Part shown: piece by piece, positions 63,966-64,000 of the stretch
Position numbering within the stretch: position 1 is the stretch's first letter
Layout of the letters: each line of letters begins with the position of its first letter
DNA from: Pseudomonas sp. ANT_J12
GTDB lineage: Bacteria; Pseudomonadota; Gammaproteobacteria; Pseudomonadales; Pseudomonadaceae
Direction: 5' to 3'
Length of the DNA stretch: 64,000 nt
NCBI RefSeq assembly: GCF_008370045.1
Contig: NZ_VOBN01000004.1
Location: 248,001-312,000 of the forward strand
Translations under genes and position numbers: made by a program
The notes under the pieces: generated by a model
What the model was told of the DNA's origin: nothing
Databases searched by the model: none
Seen by the model: the letters and a program-made list of their open reading frames with translations, nothing else

Positions 63966-64000
63966 ATGGACCGATCAAACCTGCCGACGCTTGTCCTGCT
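63966..64000 (+). CDS. Start of a gene cut by the window end
   Basis: ATG at 63966 behind AAGGAAGGAACAC begins MDRSNLPTLVL and stays open to the last base. Too short to identify. Confidence 0.55.
   Translation, partial: MDRSNLPTLVL

Overview
The window looks like a Pseudomonas chromosome of the fluorescens lineage. The evidence is the rsmE-type csrA paralog, the thrS-infC(ATT start)-rpmI-rplT-pheST-ihfA-merR block, a Pseudomonas-type DUF1654 gene, a periplasmic glutaminase/asparaginase, and high-GC core genes. Names rest on reading protein sequence and context; no database search was possible.

Layout. (1) 1-5067: end of a type VI secretion (T6SS) cluster: a protein I do not recognise, a short TssM with an OmpA tail, Hcp and TssA. 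(2) 5.2-10.4 kb: a collapsed prophage. It keeps a tail-tip (gpJ) fragment joined head to head to a broken cytosine methyltransferase, an odd class II tRNA-like gene, small accessory genes, an excisionase-like gene and an integrase beside a 93-bp copy of the tRNA-Pro 3' end (10412-10504). (3) 10.5-41.1 kb: a mosaic island. It starts with a second integrase and ends at the intact tRNA-Pro(GGG) gene, where the 93-bp sequence recurs (41128-41220). Inside are a MarR-linked locus with a complete AceE-type 2-oxoacid dehydrogenase E1 and a free-standing E1 C-terminal-half homologue; an orphan Rhs toxin tip with an Imm33-like immunity gene and a PAAR gene; a decayed molybdenum hydroxylase/cytochrome c operon; ArdC and MobH scraps of a conjugative element with an IS66 remnant; IS21 debris with 23-bp repeat arrays; and a VgrG-DUF4123-lipoprotein-lipase T6SS effector cassette. 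(4) 41.2-64 kb: core genome: translation genes, a cold-shock gene, the ribose operon rbsBACRKD plus a nucleoside hydrolase, asparaginase, an SOS-type DUF1654-endA pair, a siderophore-interacting protein, a SPOR lipoprotein, rsmE and a DUF2214 protein.

How parts connect. The T6SS cluster at the left edge supplies tube and baseplate parts; the island brings effectors and delivery parts (VgrG, PAAR, adaptor, lipase, Rhs nuclease tip). tRNA-Pro has been hit repeatedly: two complete integrases and one integrase relic sit next to copies of it. The MarR regulator and both E1-type genes share TTGCA inverted-repeat boxes. Nothing here is clearly a wholly new system. The strongest leads are the E1 split paralog, the Rhs/Imm33/PAAR orphan, the four-gene VgrG cassette, the anomalous tRNA and the tandem tRNA-Pro integrations.
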